DNA of 64,000 nucleotides from JAWKVD01 sp041398225 (GTDB lineage Bacteria > Pseudomonadota > Alphaproteobacteria > Caulobacterales > Hyphomonadaceae), in the NCBI GenBank assembly GCA_041398225.1, contig JAWKVD010000017.1, positions 1 to 64,000 of the forward strand, written 5' to 3'. The notes beneath the pieces are model-generated. The model was not told the DNA's origin, made no database searches, and worked only from the letters and a program-made list of their open reading frames with translations. This document shows, one piece after another, positions 26,710 to 34,717 of this stretch. How positions within the stretch are numbered: position 1 is the stretch's first letter; every line of letters starts with the position of its first letter. The translations under genes were made by a program, and so were the position numbers.

Positions 26710-26717
26710 TCAACTAG
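26598..26717 (+). CDS. Possible 39-residue hydrophobic peptide
   Basis: A short frame beginning MRYVNASTWTKWATLLAMAG that forms one membrane-spanning segment and ends GSGGGLFLN. It has the Lys/Trp-flanked look of a small membrane protein. No good ribosome-binding site precedes it, and its end overlaps the convergent zincin gene by eight bases. Homologues have not been verified, so confidence is low. Confidence 0.25.
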   Translation: MRYVNASTWTKWATLLAMAGGFGAFAVVAVGSGGGLFLN

Positions 26718-27126
26718 CCCGCGTCGCAAGGGCGGCGTCCATTTCCTCGTCCGACCATCCAAAATGGCGCCCCAATTCGTGAACCAGAACGTGCGCGACC
26801 AGCTCTTCGAGGGTCACGCCCGGCGATCGCGCCCATTCATCCAGGATCGCCAGTCTGTAGAGCCAGATCATCGCCGGCAGGTGAGAAGGCGCGGACAGCG
26901 CCTCCAGCGTGAGCGTCACACCGGAGTAGAGCCCTGTAAGATGGTAGGGGTCTTCGATGTGCAACGCTTCGAGGGTTTCCTCGTCGGCGAGGTCCTCGAT
27001 TCGAATCGGTACGCCGCGCGCCAGCGACCGGAAGGGTTCGGCCAGGCCGTCGAGAGCGGTCTCCGCCAGTTCGGCAAAATCCTCGAGCGTGGGCGCCGCG
27101 CCCCAACCATCGGTGCTGCGTGTCAC
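26710..27126 (-). CDS. Zincin-like metallopeptidase family protein (altered zinc motif)
   Basis: A 138-residue protein of the small zincin-like family (PF06262 type) common in alphaproteobacteria. The N-terminal TLEDFAELAETALDGLAEPFR, central YHLTGLYSGV and C-terminal helix are all family features. The catalytic helix, normally HExGHxxG, reads H116-ELG-R120-HFG. The second zinc-binding His is Arg, encoded by CGC where CAC is expected, and a His sits one position later. GTG at 27126 after GGAGAAC is the likely start. Either the protein is inactive or the metal site has shifted. Confidence 0.78.
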   Translation of the reverse strand: MTRSTDGWGAAPTLEDFAELAETALDGLAEPFRSLARGVPIRIEDLADEETLEALHIEDPYHLTGLYSGVTLTLEALSAPSHLPAMIWLYRLAILDEWARSPGVTLEELVAHVLVHELGRHFGWSDEEMDAALATRAS

Positions 27127-27266
27127 GTTATTGTTCTCCAGCAACTGCGCCTTGGTTGATGCCGGGGCTTGGCAAGGCGTCGAATGCGGGCTTTGTAGCG
27201 CCCTCAACCTGACCCAGCGAGGGCGCGCCGTCGTCCGAATCGGGCCGGGATCTCGGGAGGCGTCGT

Positions 27267-28088
27267 ATGTCATTTGAAACGTTCAGGAATTACGCAACCA
27301 CACTCCGAATCTACCAGCGTAATCTGAACGGCCGGAAGTTCGAGCCGGAAGCGCCCTATATGCGCTATGTCGTCAATCCGGGAGACACCTGCCTGCATTT
27401 TGGCGGGTCGGACGGCCGGCATTCCTTCCTGCTGTCGCAGCATGTGGGGCCGCAGGGCCGGGTCCATGTCTATGAACCGTCGAACTATTCCTATGCGATC
27501 ATGGCGCGGCTGATTCGCTGGCACCGGCTCAAGAATGTGACGCCGCACAACGCCGCGATCGGATCGGCCGAAGGCACGCAGATCCTGTCTGTCCCGCGCA
27601 AGCTCTCTGGCCATATCGGGCGCGCCTATGGCGTCGTGTCCGACGGCGGCTCGACCGCCTCCGAGCAGGAGCTGGCGACCGGCAACCGCACCGTGTTCAT
27701 CGATCAGCCCACGGCGGTCGTCTCGCTTGACGGATTGATGGCGGCCGAGGGTCTCGATCATGTCGATTTCATCCGCTGCGATGTCGAAGGCGCCGAAATC
27801 CGACTGATCGAGGGCGGCCGGAAGACGCTCGAACGCGATCTGCCGAGCCTTCTGATCGAGATTCACCCGTTCTCGCTGGAGCGGAACTTCAATTCGAGCG
27901 CCGAGGACGTGCGGGACTATTTCCTCAAGCTCGGCTACCGCATGTGGCAGCTCAACGACGACAATTCGCAGCTGATCGAATCGACGCAGATCGATCCCAA
28001 ACGGCGCTGGAAGGACTATTTCCTGATCCATCCCAGCCGCGCCGGGAAGCTTCCGCCGGGTCTGTTTCGCGACGCATTTGCGTCCTGA
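27267..28088 (+). CDS. FkbM family methyltransferase
   Basis: A 273-residue SAM-dependent methyltransferase. GDTCLHFGGSDGRHSFLLSQ occupies the SAM-binding motif I position, slightly divergent from GxNxG. VHVYEPS is the acidic end of strand two, and VDFIRCDVEGAE is the FkbM signature. The family methylates sugar or polyketide hydroxyls; the substrate is unknown here. The ATG follows GGGAGG. No glycan cluster lies adjacent. Confidence 0.88.
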   Translation: MSFETFRNYATTLRIYQRNLNGRKFEPEAPYMRYVVNPGDTCLHFGGSDGRHSFLLSQHVGPQGRVHVYEPSNYSYAIMARLIRWHRLKNVTPHNAAIGSAEGTQILSVPRKLSGHIGRAYGVVSDGGSTASEQELATGNRTVFIDQPTAVVSLDGLMAAEGLDHVDFIRCDVEGAEIRLIEGGRKTLERDLPSLLIEIHPFSLERNFNSSAEDVRDYFLKLGYRMWQLNDDNSQLIESTQIDPKRRWKDYFLIHPSRAGKLPPGLFRDAFAS

Positions 28089-28152
28089 GGCGTTGGGCGC
28101 GATAACCGGCACGTAACAGGAACTTCCGCGCCGCCGGCGCCTGCCCGGAGCC

Positions 28153-28693
28153 ATGATGCCCTCAGTGCTCGCAAACGCCCCGTTCGGGGAGCCGGTCCCC
28201 GCGGGCCGCGCCGCCGAAATCGTGCGCGGGGTGGTGCGTCTGCTCGAGAACCACGGTCTGGCCTGCCTGCTCGAGGTCACGCTGGCCAATGGCCGCCGCG
28301 CCGACGTCATGGCCGTTTCCGCGAAAGGGGAGGTGGTGATCATCGAGGTGAAGTCAGGCCTGCAGGATTTCGCCAGCGACCAGAAATGGCCGGAGTACGG
28401 GCCGTTCTGCGACCGGTTCTACTTCGCGCGAGGTCGGCTACGACTTCCGCGAGCGCATTCCCGATGATGTCCGGCCTGATCGTTGCAGACGGTTTCGGCA
28501 GCCATCGTCCGCAGTCCGGACGAACAGCGTCTCGGCGCCGGCGCAAGGCAGCTGACGCTTGGGTTCGCGCGGCTCGGCGCGTTGCCTGCAGCGTTTGCGC
28601 CGGGCGGCGCTTGATCTCGCCGGGCCGTCGTCGGCCGACGACGCTCCGGGCGATGCGAAGGGCGGCGGGCGAGGCGAGACGACGGTTGGCTAG
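28153..28693 (+). pseudogene. mmcB: MmcB-type DNA repair protein, frame broken four times
   Basis: The first ~92 codons encode an intact MmcB start (AEIVRGVVRLLENHG, then VIIEVKSGLQDFASDQKWPEYGPFCDRFYFA). The frame then ends early at 28467. The expected C-terminus is still present but spread over successive frames: GAGGTCGGCTACGACTTC from 28430, GLIVADGFG from 28473, AIVRSPDEQRLGAGARQ from 28501, and LQRLRRAALDLAG from 28586 to a stop at 28691. Each step equals loss of two bases and each falls at GCGC or CGCG. Restored, the protein would be about 182 residues. It is either a pseudogene or local consensus error; the base pattern favours error. Confidence 0.75.
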
Positions 28694-28753
28694 GGCGGGG
28701 CGACCCGGGCCGAAACGGAACGATACAACGACGGACAGGTGACGCAGGCCGCC

Positions 28754-29248
28754 ATGGCTTTGAATTTTCCCATTGCAGCTGACGCCGCTTCGGCGCTCAC
28801 CGCGCCGCGCGCCGAACGCGGACGGGCCGACGCCGAGACCGTCGCGGCGGGGCCTGTCGCGCTGGTCTCGGAATGGTTGCGTCCGACGCCCGAGGAACTC
28901 GCGGTTCTGCGCACGGCGCTCGAGGCCGGCGCCGCGGGCGGGTTCGTGCAGGTCTATGAGGACCCCAATGGCCGCCCGATGTTTTCGGTGACGTTCTGGC
29001 GACCTCAACCGGCTCAGGCGGGCCGGTCGGCTCCGCGCGACGAGACGCCGCGCGCCGCCGGAAGAGGATCACACCGACGATCTCTACTTTTCCGAAGACG
29101 CCGCAGCCAGAAGCGCACGCCCGCAAAGCCGTCGTTCGATCCTCGCCAGCTCGATCTGTTCGCCGGCCCGGGTCCACGAGCGCCCGGTCGAGGGAGCGAA
29201 GGCGGCGAGACGTTCGGGCTGGACGAGGTTCCCGGCTCGCGCGACTAG
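28754..29248 (+). CDS. Hypothetical protein with internal out-of-frame patch
   Basis: A 164-residue frame beginning MALNFPIAADAASALTAP. Residues ~35-90 look like real protein (VALVSEWLRPTPEELAVLRT, then GGFVQVYEDPNGRPMFSVTFW). From 29050 to 29110 the frame becomes Arg-rich, while the +1 frame reads PPEEDHTDDLYFSED, which looks like the true continuation. The original frame resumes convincingly at KPSFDPRQLDLFAGP near the end. At least two compensating shifts are therefore likely. Function is unknown. Confidence 0.5.
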   Translation: MALNFPIAADAASALTAPRAERGRADAETVAAGPVALVSEWLRPTPEELAVLRTALEAGAAGGFVQVYEDPNGRPMFSVTFWRPQPAQAGRSAPRDETPRAAGRGSHRRSLLFRRRRSQKRTPAKPSFDPRQLDLFAGPGPRAPGRGSEGGETFGLDEVPGSRD

Positions 29249-29392
29249 GCCTCGTACTGCCCTTGGCAAAATGGGCCGGGCGAAGTGGGCCGCACTGGAT
29301 CGCCGCACTGGACCGGAGTTCCGTGATTGCGATACCCCTATGCTCCAGGGTGAATTCTGCGGCGCGGCGTTCGCTTCGAAGAAACAGGGCCA

Positions 29393-29992
29393 ATGGTGAA
29401 GAGCGACGAACGTCAGTCGGAACAGGCAAGCGAAACGCTTGGCGCGGCCGAGCGTGCTCACCTTGCGGACCTGTTGGAGCGGGTCGCTTCAGACAAAGAC
29501 CGCGAAGCGTTCGCCGAACTGTTCGGGTTCTTCGCGCCGCGCCTCAAGAGCTATCTCATGCGCCTCGGGTCCGACGCCGCGCAGGCGGAGGAGATTGCGC
29601 AGGACGTCATGGTGACGGTGTGGCGCAAGGCCGATCTCTACGATCGCAAGCAGTCCTCGCCGTCGACATGGATATTCCGGGTCGCCCGCAATCGGCGCAT
29701 CGACCTGTTCCGCCGCAGCAAGACCGTGGAGCTGGATCCGGAGGAGCCGATGGTGCTTCCCTCCGCGCCTCCGCCGCCCGAGGCGGGCGTGGAGGCCATG
29801 GAGATCGAAGCGCAGGTGCGCGCCGCCATGGCGGTCCTGCCTCCCGAACAGCTCGAACTGGTGCGCCTGGCTTTCTATGAAGGCCTTTCGCAAAGCCAGA
29901 TCGCGGAGGCGCTCGGGATACCGCTGGGCACGGTCAAGTCGCGCACCCGGCTGGCGTTCGCCCGGATGAAGGAAAAGCTGCGCGATGATTGA
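29393..29992 (+). CDS. ECF RNA polymerase sigma factor (RpoE/ChrR type)
   Basis: A 199-residue ECF sigma factor. Region 2 contains LFGFFAPRLKSYLMRLGSD and AEEIAQDVMVTVWRKADLYD. Region 4 contains LPPEQLELVRLAFYEGLSQSQIAEALGIPLGTVKSR, the promoter -35 helix-turn-helix. The pattern and the ChrR-like gene 72 bases downstream place it with the ECF11 type that answers singlet oxygen or related stress. A clear autoregulatory promoter was not identified upstream. Confidence 0.93.
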   Translation: MVKSDERQSEQASETLGAAERAHLADLLERVASDKDREAFAELFGFFAPRLKSYLMRLGSDAAQAEEIAQDVMVTVWRKADLYDRKQSSPSTWIFRVARNRRIDLFRRSKTVELDPEEPMVLPSAPPPPEAGVEAMEIEAQVRAAMAVLPPEQLELVRLAFYEGLSQSQIAEALGIPLGTVKSRTRLAFARMKEKLRDD

Positions 29993-30064
29993 TCCGTCCG
30001 CGTCGGAGCGCCGTAAGGAGCGCGGACGGTTTCATATCGTCCCAGGACCGCAGGAGACTCGAAC

Positions 30065-30721
30065 GTGATATCCGTCGAGGAGAGCCCGGAGTTCGACGCG
30101 GAAGCGTTCGCGGCGTTTGCGTCCGGCCGGTCCGATCCGATGCTGTCGCTGTTTCTGGACTGCGTGAGCACCGGGCGGACCCGCGACGCGATGACGGCGC
30201 TCGCCGCCGCCGGCGCCATGCTGGAACGGGAGACGCCCGCGGCTCTTTCGGACGGCGCGCTGGAACGCGCCATGGCCGCGATTGAGCAATCGCCGTCTCC
30301 CGCGGCTGCGCCGTCGCGTCCGGCCGACGTCGACTTCGAAGCGATCCGGTTGCCGCCGGCGCTGGTGTCGGCGCTTCGCGACGCCGAGCAGCGCCGCGCG
30401 TGGAAACCGCTGGGGCCGGGCATCCAGGTTCTTGAGCTCGGGGAGGGCGGTCCGATCCGCGCCGAGCTGATGCGCATCGGGCCCGGCGTGGGCACGCCCC
30501 GGCACACGCACAAGGGACGCGAACTCACGCTTTGCCTGCATGGCGGTTTTTCGGACGGACGCGGCGCCTATGGTCCGGGCGATATCGTCTATGCGGACCG
30601 CTGGGTCACGCACCGGCCGGTCGCGGATGCGGACGGGCCCTGTCTCGTTCTGGCGTTGACCGACGACGGACTGAAGTTCACCGGCGTGCTGGGCTTGATG
30701 CAGAAGCTGTTCGGCGGCTGA
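30065..30721 (+). CDS. ChrR-like cupin anti-sigma factor lacking N-terminal zinc ligands
   Basis: A 218-residue partner of the preceding sigma factor. The N-terminal ~80 residues align with the ChrR anti-sigma domain (AFASGRSDPMLSLFLDC, then ERETPAALSDGALERAM). None of the four zinc ligands of ChrR (His6, His31, Cys35, Cys38) has a counterpart. The C-terminal cupin keeps its metal set: HTHKGRE gives two His and a Glu, and VTHRP gives the last His. The start is GTG after CAGGAGAC. Binding of the sigma factor is inferred from order and family. Confidence 0.85.
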   Translation: MISVEESPEFDAEAFAAFASGRSDPMLSLFLDCVSTGRTRDAMTALAAAGAMLERETPAALSDGALERAMAAIEQSPSPAAAPSRPADVDFEAIRLPPALVSALRDAEQRRAWKPLGPGIQVLELGEGGPIRAELMRIGPGVGTPRHTHKGRELTLCLHGGFSDGRGAYGPGDIVYADRWVTHRPVADADGPCLVLALTDDGLKFTGVLGLMQKLFGG

Positions 30722-30736
30722 ACCGGGCGCCGCGCC

Positions 30737-31291
30737 TCATGCGATGCGGGGGGCGCCTTCCAGCGGGTAGACCGCTTCCTCGACATAGCGGCGCGAGCCC
30801 TTGGACACCCAGGACGAGTAGAGCGCGAAATGGTCCGCCCAGAAGGGCTCGGTCCGAAAGCCGCCATTGCGTTCGCAGTAGGCGGCGGCGTCGACATCGG
30901 TCATGGCGCGGCCGTGGGCGAGGGTGACATGCGGACGAAAGATGCGCGCTTCAGGCTGAAGACCGGCGGCGCGCGCGGCGCGTTCGCACGCCGCCGCGAG
31001 CCGTTTCAACGCTTCGGGCGCCTCGACGCCGGCCCACAGCACCGACGGTTCGCTGCGCCCGAAACTGCCGATCCCTTTCAGGCTCAACTCGAACGGCGCC
31101 GCGACAATGTCGCCGAGCTCATAGTCGAGTTCGCGCGCCAGCGGTTCGTCGATCTCGCCGAAGAAGCGCAGGGTGAGATGCATGTTTTCCTGCGGGCGCC
31201 AGCGCGCTCCCGGAACGTCGTGCTGAAGCGTCGCAAGACGCGCGCGGATTTCCTGCGGAAGCGGAACGGCTGCGAAAAGGCGCAAGGGCAT
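30737..31291 (-). CDS. thpR: RNA 2',3'-cyclic phosphodiesterase (2'-5' RNA ligase family)
   Basis: A 184-residue member of the 2H phosphoesterase family. The two catalytic HxT motifs are HLTLRF and HVTLAH. The N-terminus MPLRLFAAVPLPQEIRARL and SKGSRRYVEEAVYPL near the end are typical. It is convergent with the anti-sigma gene. Confidence 0.93.
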   Translation of the reverse strand: MPLRLFAAVPLPQEIRARLATLQHDVPGARWRPQENMHLTLRFFGEIDEPLARELDYELGDIVAAPFELSLKGIGSFGRSEPSVLWAGVEAPEALKRLAAACERAARAAGLQPEARIFRPHVTLAHGRAMTDVDAAAYCERNGGFRTEPFWADHFALYSSWVSKGSRRYVEEAVYPLEGAPRIA

Positions 31292-31434
31292 GGCGGGACG
31301 CTAGTGGCGTGAGGCGAGCGTGAAAAGCCTTATGCGCGAACGCATTTCCTTAACCCTACAGCAAGGTCCGCGCGCGTGTAGGGCCGATTACGGTCACATG
31401 CACGTCAGACAGGCGCCGAGACGCTCCGGATTTG

Positions 31435-31463
31435 CTTGTGTTCCAAGGGTCACACCCTCATAT
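31435..31463 (+). promoter_or_regulatory. Possible heat-shock-like promoter for the Bax inhibitor-1 gene
   Basis: CTTGTG (31435-31440) and CTCATAT (31457-31463) are 16 bases apart, about 50 bases upstream of the start codon. The pair resembles alphaproteobacterial RpoH promoters (CTTG with a C-rich -10). This is pattern matching only. Confidence 0.3.
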
Positions 31464-31512
31464 TGACGTCAGAAGCTCTCCGGACGGAGGGCGCAGAGAA
31501 GGTTGGACTTAA

Positions 31513-32283
31513 ATGGCTGACTATCGTTTCGCCAACACACGCGGGGCCGAAGGCGCCGTGGACGTGTCGGTCGACGCCGGGCTGAGGGCTTTCATGCTTG
31601 GCGTCTTCACCAAGCTCGGGCTCGGCATCGCTCTGGCGGGCGTGCTCGCCTTCGTGGCGGGCACGGTTCAGCCCGTGGAGCAGCTCGTTTTCCACACACC
31701 GCTGCTCTACGTCGTTCAGTGGGGTCCGGTGGCGCTGCTGTTCGGCTCGATGTTCTTCATGAAGAACCCTTCGCCGCTGGCGACGGGCATCATGTACTGG
31801 GCGATCGTCACGATGATGGGCCTCGGCCTCGGCATCTGGGTAGTGATGGCCGGTCAGCAAACCGGAGCGGTCACCCGCGGCGGCATCGATATTTCGCTCA
31901 CCTATGTCACCATCGCCAAGGCGTTCCTGATCACCGCTTCGGCCTTCGGCGCGCTGGCGCTGTGGGGCTACACCACGAAGCGCAATCTCGGACCGATCGG
32001 CAACTTCGCGATCATGGCGCTGTGGGGCGTCGTGGCGCTCTCGCTGCTGAACTTGATCCTGCCGCCGTCCTCCACCTTCGAGTGGATCATCATGGCGGCC
32101 GTGTTCGGCCTGTCGGCCTTCCTGGTCGCCTGGGAGACGCAGCAGCTCAAGCATGGCTATTACCAGTTCGCCGGCGATACGCGCAGCCTCGCCGTGATGA
32201 CGAACTGGGGTGCGCTGAACTTCTTCATCTCGTTCGTGAACATGTTCCGCATCGTGCTGATGTTCCTGTCCTCGCGCGACTAG
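31513..32283 (+). CDS. Bax inhibitor-1/YccA family membrane protein
   Basis: A 256-residue protein with seven predicted membrane helices, of the BI-1 family of pH-sensitive calcium-leak channels; bacterial relatives such as YccA modulate FtsH. The family ending FISFVNMFRIVLMFLSSRD and the central ISLTYVTIAKAFLITASAFGA are characteristic. It is a single-gene unit with its own terminator. Confidence 0.95.
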   Translation: MADYRFANTRGAEGAVDVSVDAGLRAFMLGVFTKLGLGIALAGVLAFVAGTVQPVEQLVFHTPLLYVVQWGPVALLFGSMFFMKNPSPLATGIMYWAIVTMMGLGLGIWVVMAGQQTGAVTRGGIDISLTYVTIAKAFLITASAFGALALWGYTTKRNLGPIGNFAIMALWGVVALSLLNLILPPSSTFEWIIMAAVFGLSAFLVAWETQQLKHGYYQFAGDTRSLAVMTNWGALNFFISFVNMFRIVLMFLSSRD

Positions 32284-32313
32284 CGCCGGCGCAGGATGCA
32301 GCCACAAGACTGG

Positions 32314-32344
32314 AAGCCCCGGCCAAACGGCCGGGGCTTTCGCA
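32314..32344 (+). terminator. Intrinsic terminator after the Bax inhibitor-1 gene
   Basis: An 11-bp perfect stem (AAGCCCCGGCC at 32314-32324, GGCCGGGGCTT at 32329-32339) with an AAAC loop is followed by TTCGCATTTT. Confidence 0.85.
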
Positions 32345-32422
32345 TTTTGGTGTACATTCTGACGGGCGGTTTCCTGATCCGGCAATTCGATCCGGGCGCT
32401 CTTGCGCCGCCATATGCCGGCT

Positions 32423-32764
32423 TCAGTCGACGACGCGGAACCGGCGCGAATCGAAGACCTTCAGAACCTGCGACAACTCCTGGCCGCGCTTGAGGATCTG
32501 GCCGGTGGCGTTCATCACGCAATACGCGCCCTGACGGCGCGCCAGTTCGGGGCGCTTTTCGACGGTCCAGTTCGGCGCTTCCGAGGCGCGCTGGTGCATG
32601 CAGAAGACGGCGTGGTCGGCGAAGGCCCCGATGGCGTAGTCGCGGCACTCGCCCTGGGCCACGAGGCGGCCGTAGACGGCGAGGATCTGCTCCAGTTCGC
32701 GGCGCGAGAACCAAATCTCCGGGCGTGGAGCGCGGCCGGGTCCGCCTGTAGAGGCGGACGACAT
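32423..32764 (-). CDS. DUF2794 family protein
   Basis: A 113-residue protein of the alphaproteobacterial DUF2794 family. The core reads SRRELEQILAVYGRLVAQGECRDYAIG, then EKRPELARRQGAYCVMNATGQILKRGQELSQVLKV. The ATG at 32764 is used, although the frame stays open further upstream to a TTG and no strong Shine-Dalgarno marks either. Function is unknown. Confidence 0.85.
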   Translation of the reverse strand: MSSASTGGPGRAPRPEIWFSRRELEQILAVYGRLVAQGECRDYAIGAFADHAVFCMHQRASEAPNWTVEKRPELARRQGAYCVMNATGQILKRGQELSQVLKVFDSRRFRVVD

Positions 32765-33239
32765 GTCGGTCGGGGGCTGGAAGCGATTCAGATGCGTCTC
32801 CACGATTATCAAGGAGAAGGGGAAAGGCGGTCGCCGCTGCAAAGCGTGCAATTCTTACGAAGATTTCGCAATCCCGCCGCAATTACGGCTAGCCATGGCC
32901 GCGAATTCACGGCACATTTACCAAAGCCGGGCGGATGGTGAAAACACCGACCTTGGACCCAACAGCCCCCCAGCCCCCCAGGGTTGTGTTGGAGCATCCG
33001 TCCGGCGCCTAATTCCTCCCGAAAATTCAACTGTCTGGAGACTGCCCCGCAGGCGCGTCACAGTCATCGATTTTCGAAGATTCCAGGGTCACAGCCGATC
33101 GGCGCCGCACCGGGCGGCGAATCACCTGTAAGGCTGTGCGGTTCTTAACCAGAGTGTGTTTCCTTGCCGATCGCGGCGCGAGGACCACGCAGATGGACGG
33201 CGGGACCTTCCGGGGGCCGGCCGGCATGGAGACCACCGG
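32765..33239. other. 475-bp non-coding stretch
   Basis: This region between the DUF2794 gene and the divergent ABC operon has no credible frame. Its only striking feature is a C-rich tract around 32965-32985 (CCCCCCAGCCCCCCAGG). It should contain both promoters, but none was convincing. Confidence 0.4.
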
Positions 33240-33977
33240 ATGGAGTTGCTGAGGGTAGAGGGCCTCGCAAAGACATTTGGCGCGCGCAGGGCCGTTCAGG
33301 GCGTGAGCTGGTCGATCGCGGCCGGAGAGACGGTCGCGCTCCTCGGCGCCAACGGCGCGGGCAAGTCCACCACCATGCGAATGATCGCCGGCGTGCTCGA
33401 CCCGGACGCGGGCGACGTCTGGATCGACGGACGTTCCGTCGTTCGCCACCGCATCGCCGCGCAGTCGCGTCTGGGCTATCTGGCCGAAGGCGCACCGCTC
33501 TATGCCGACCTCACCGTGCGGGGCTTCGTGTCGTTCCTGGGCCGCGCGCGCGGGCTCTCGCGTACCGATCTTGAGGCGCGTCTTGAAGAGACGGCGCCGC
33601 TGGCCGGCATCGAGACCGTTCTCGACCGGCCGATCGAAACCCTGTCGAAAGGCTATCGGCGCCGGACGGCGCTGGCCGCCGCGCTGATCCATGATCCGCC
33701 CGTGCTGGTGCTGGACGAGCCGACGGACGGGCTGGACCCCAACCAGAAAGCCGCGATGCGCGGCTGGCTGGCGCGATTGTCCGAAAAGCGCGCCATCCTG
33801 ATCTCGACGCATCAGCTCGAGGAAGTGAGCGCGATGTGCTCGCGCGTTCTGGTGATGGCCGACGGAAGGATCGTCGCGGACGACACCCCCGGCGATCTCG
33901 CCGCCTCGGCGGGCGGAGATCTGGGCGCGGCCTTCCGCAGGCTGTCCTCGCAGCAGACGGCGGAGACGGCATGTTGA
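33240..33977 (+). CDS. ABC transporter ATP-binding protein (GldA-like)
   Basis: A 245-residue ATPase. Walker A is GANGAGKST, the signature loop LSKGYRRR, and Walker B VLVLDEPTDGLD, followed by ISTHQLEE with the switch His. The ATG at 33240 has GGAG eight bases upstream. It is the first of four genes, and its stop is overlapped by the permease start. The composition of the operon matches GldA/GldF/GldG-type systems. Confidence 0.93.
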   Translation: MELLRVEGLAKTFGARRAVQGVSWSIAAGETVALLGANGAGKSTTMRMIAGVLDPDAGDVWIDGRSVVRHRIAAQSRLGYLAEGAPLYADLTVRGFVSFLGRARGLSRTDLEARLEETAPLAGIETVLDRPIETLSKGYRRRTALAAALIHDPPVLVLDEPTDGLDPNQKAAMRGWLARLSEKRAILISTHQLEEVSAMCSRVLVMADGRIVADDTPGDLAASAGGDLGAAFRRLSSQQTAETAC

Positions 33978-34717
33978 GCCTGGCGCCCTCCATCGCCGCC
34001 GTGACCGTGCGCGAGTTGCGCGCATATTTCCTCACGCCGCTGGCCTATGTGTTCATCGCCATCTTCCTTCTGGCGCTGGGCGCGTTCACCTTCGAGATCG
34101 GCGGCTTTTTCCGGCTCGGGCAGGCCAGTCTCTCCAGCTTCTTCGTTTTTCACCCGTGGCTCTATGTCGTGTTCATGCCGGCGGTCGCGATGCGGCTCTG
34201 GGCCGATGAAAGCCGTTCGGGCGGGCTCGAATTGCTGCTGTCGCTGCCGACCCCGGTCTGGGCGATCGTCGCCGGCAAATTTCTGGCGGCGTGGGCCGTC
34301 GCAGGCGCGGCGCTTCTGCTCAGCACGCCGATGTGGATGACGGTCGCGTGGCTCGGATCGCCCGACAACGCCGCGATCCTGATCACCTATCTCGCCAGCT
34401 TTCTGATGGCCGGGGCGTATCTCGCGGTCGCGTGCGTCTTGTCGGCGCTCACCAGCAGCAGCGTGATCGCGTTCGTGCTGTCGGCGGCGGTCTGTTTCGT
34501 CATCACAGCGGCGGGGTTGCCGCTGGTGGCGTCGGGCGTCGCGTCGGCGTTCGGTCCGGGCGCGGCGGATGCGCTGGCCATGCTCTCGACCCTGAGGCAT
34601 TTCGAAACCGCGCAGAGCGGCGTGCTGGAGCTGCGCGCCGTGATCTACTTCCTCAGCCTAATTGCGCTGTGTCTTTATCTGACCTCGCTCGCCGTCGATG
34701 CGCGGAGGGAGCGATGA
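33971..34717 (+). CDS. ABC transporter permease (GldF-like)
   Basis: A 248-residue integral membrane protein with six hydrophobic segments, of the ABC-2 permease class. It begins LAPSIAAVTVRELRAYFLTPLAYVFIAIFL, which matches GldF-type permeases. RLWADESRSGGLELLLSLP is the conserved cytoplasmic loop. It overlaps the ATPase gene by seven bases and the next gene by four. Confidence 0.9.
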   Translation: MLSLAPSIAAVTVRELRAYFLTPLAYVFIAIFLLALGAFTFEIGGFFRLGQASLSSFFVFHPWLYVVFMPAVAMRLWADESRSGGLELLLSLPTPVWAIVAGKFLAAWAVAGAALLLSTPMWMTVAWLGSPDNAAILITYLASFLMAGAYLAVACVLSALTSSSVIAFVLSAAVCFVITAAGLPLVASGVASAFGPGAADALAMLSTLRHFETAQSGVLELRAVIYFLSLIALCLYLTSLAVDARRER

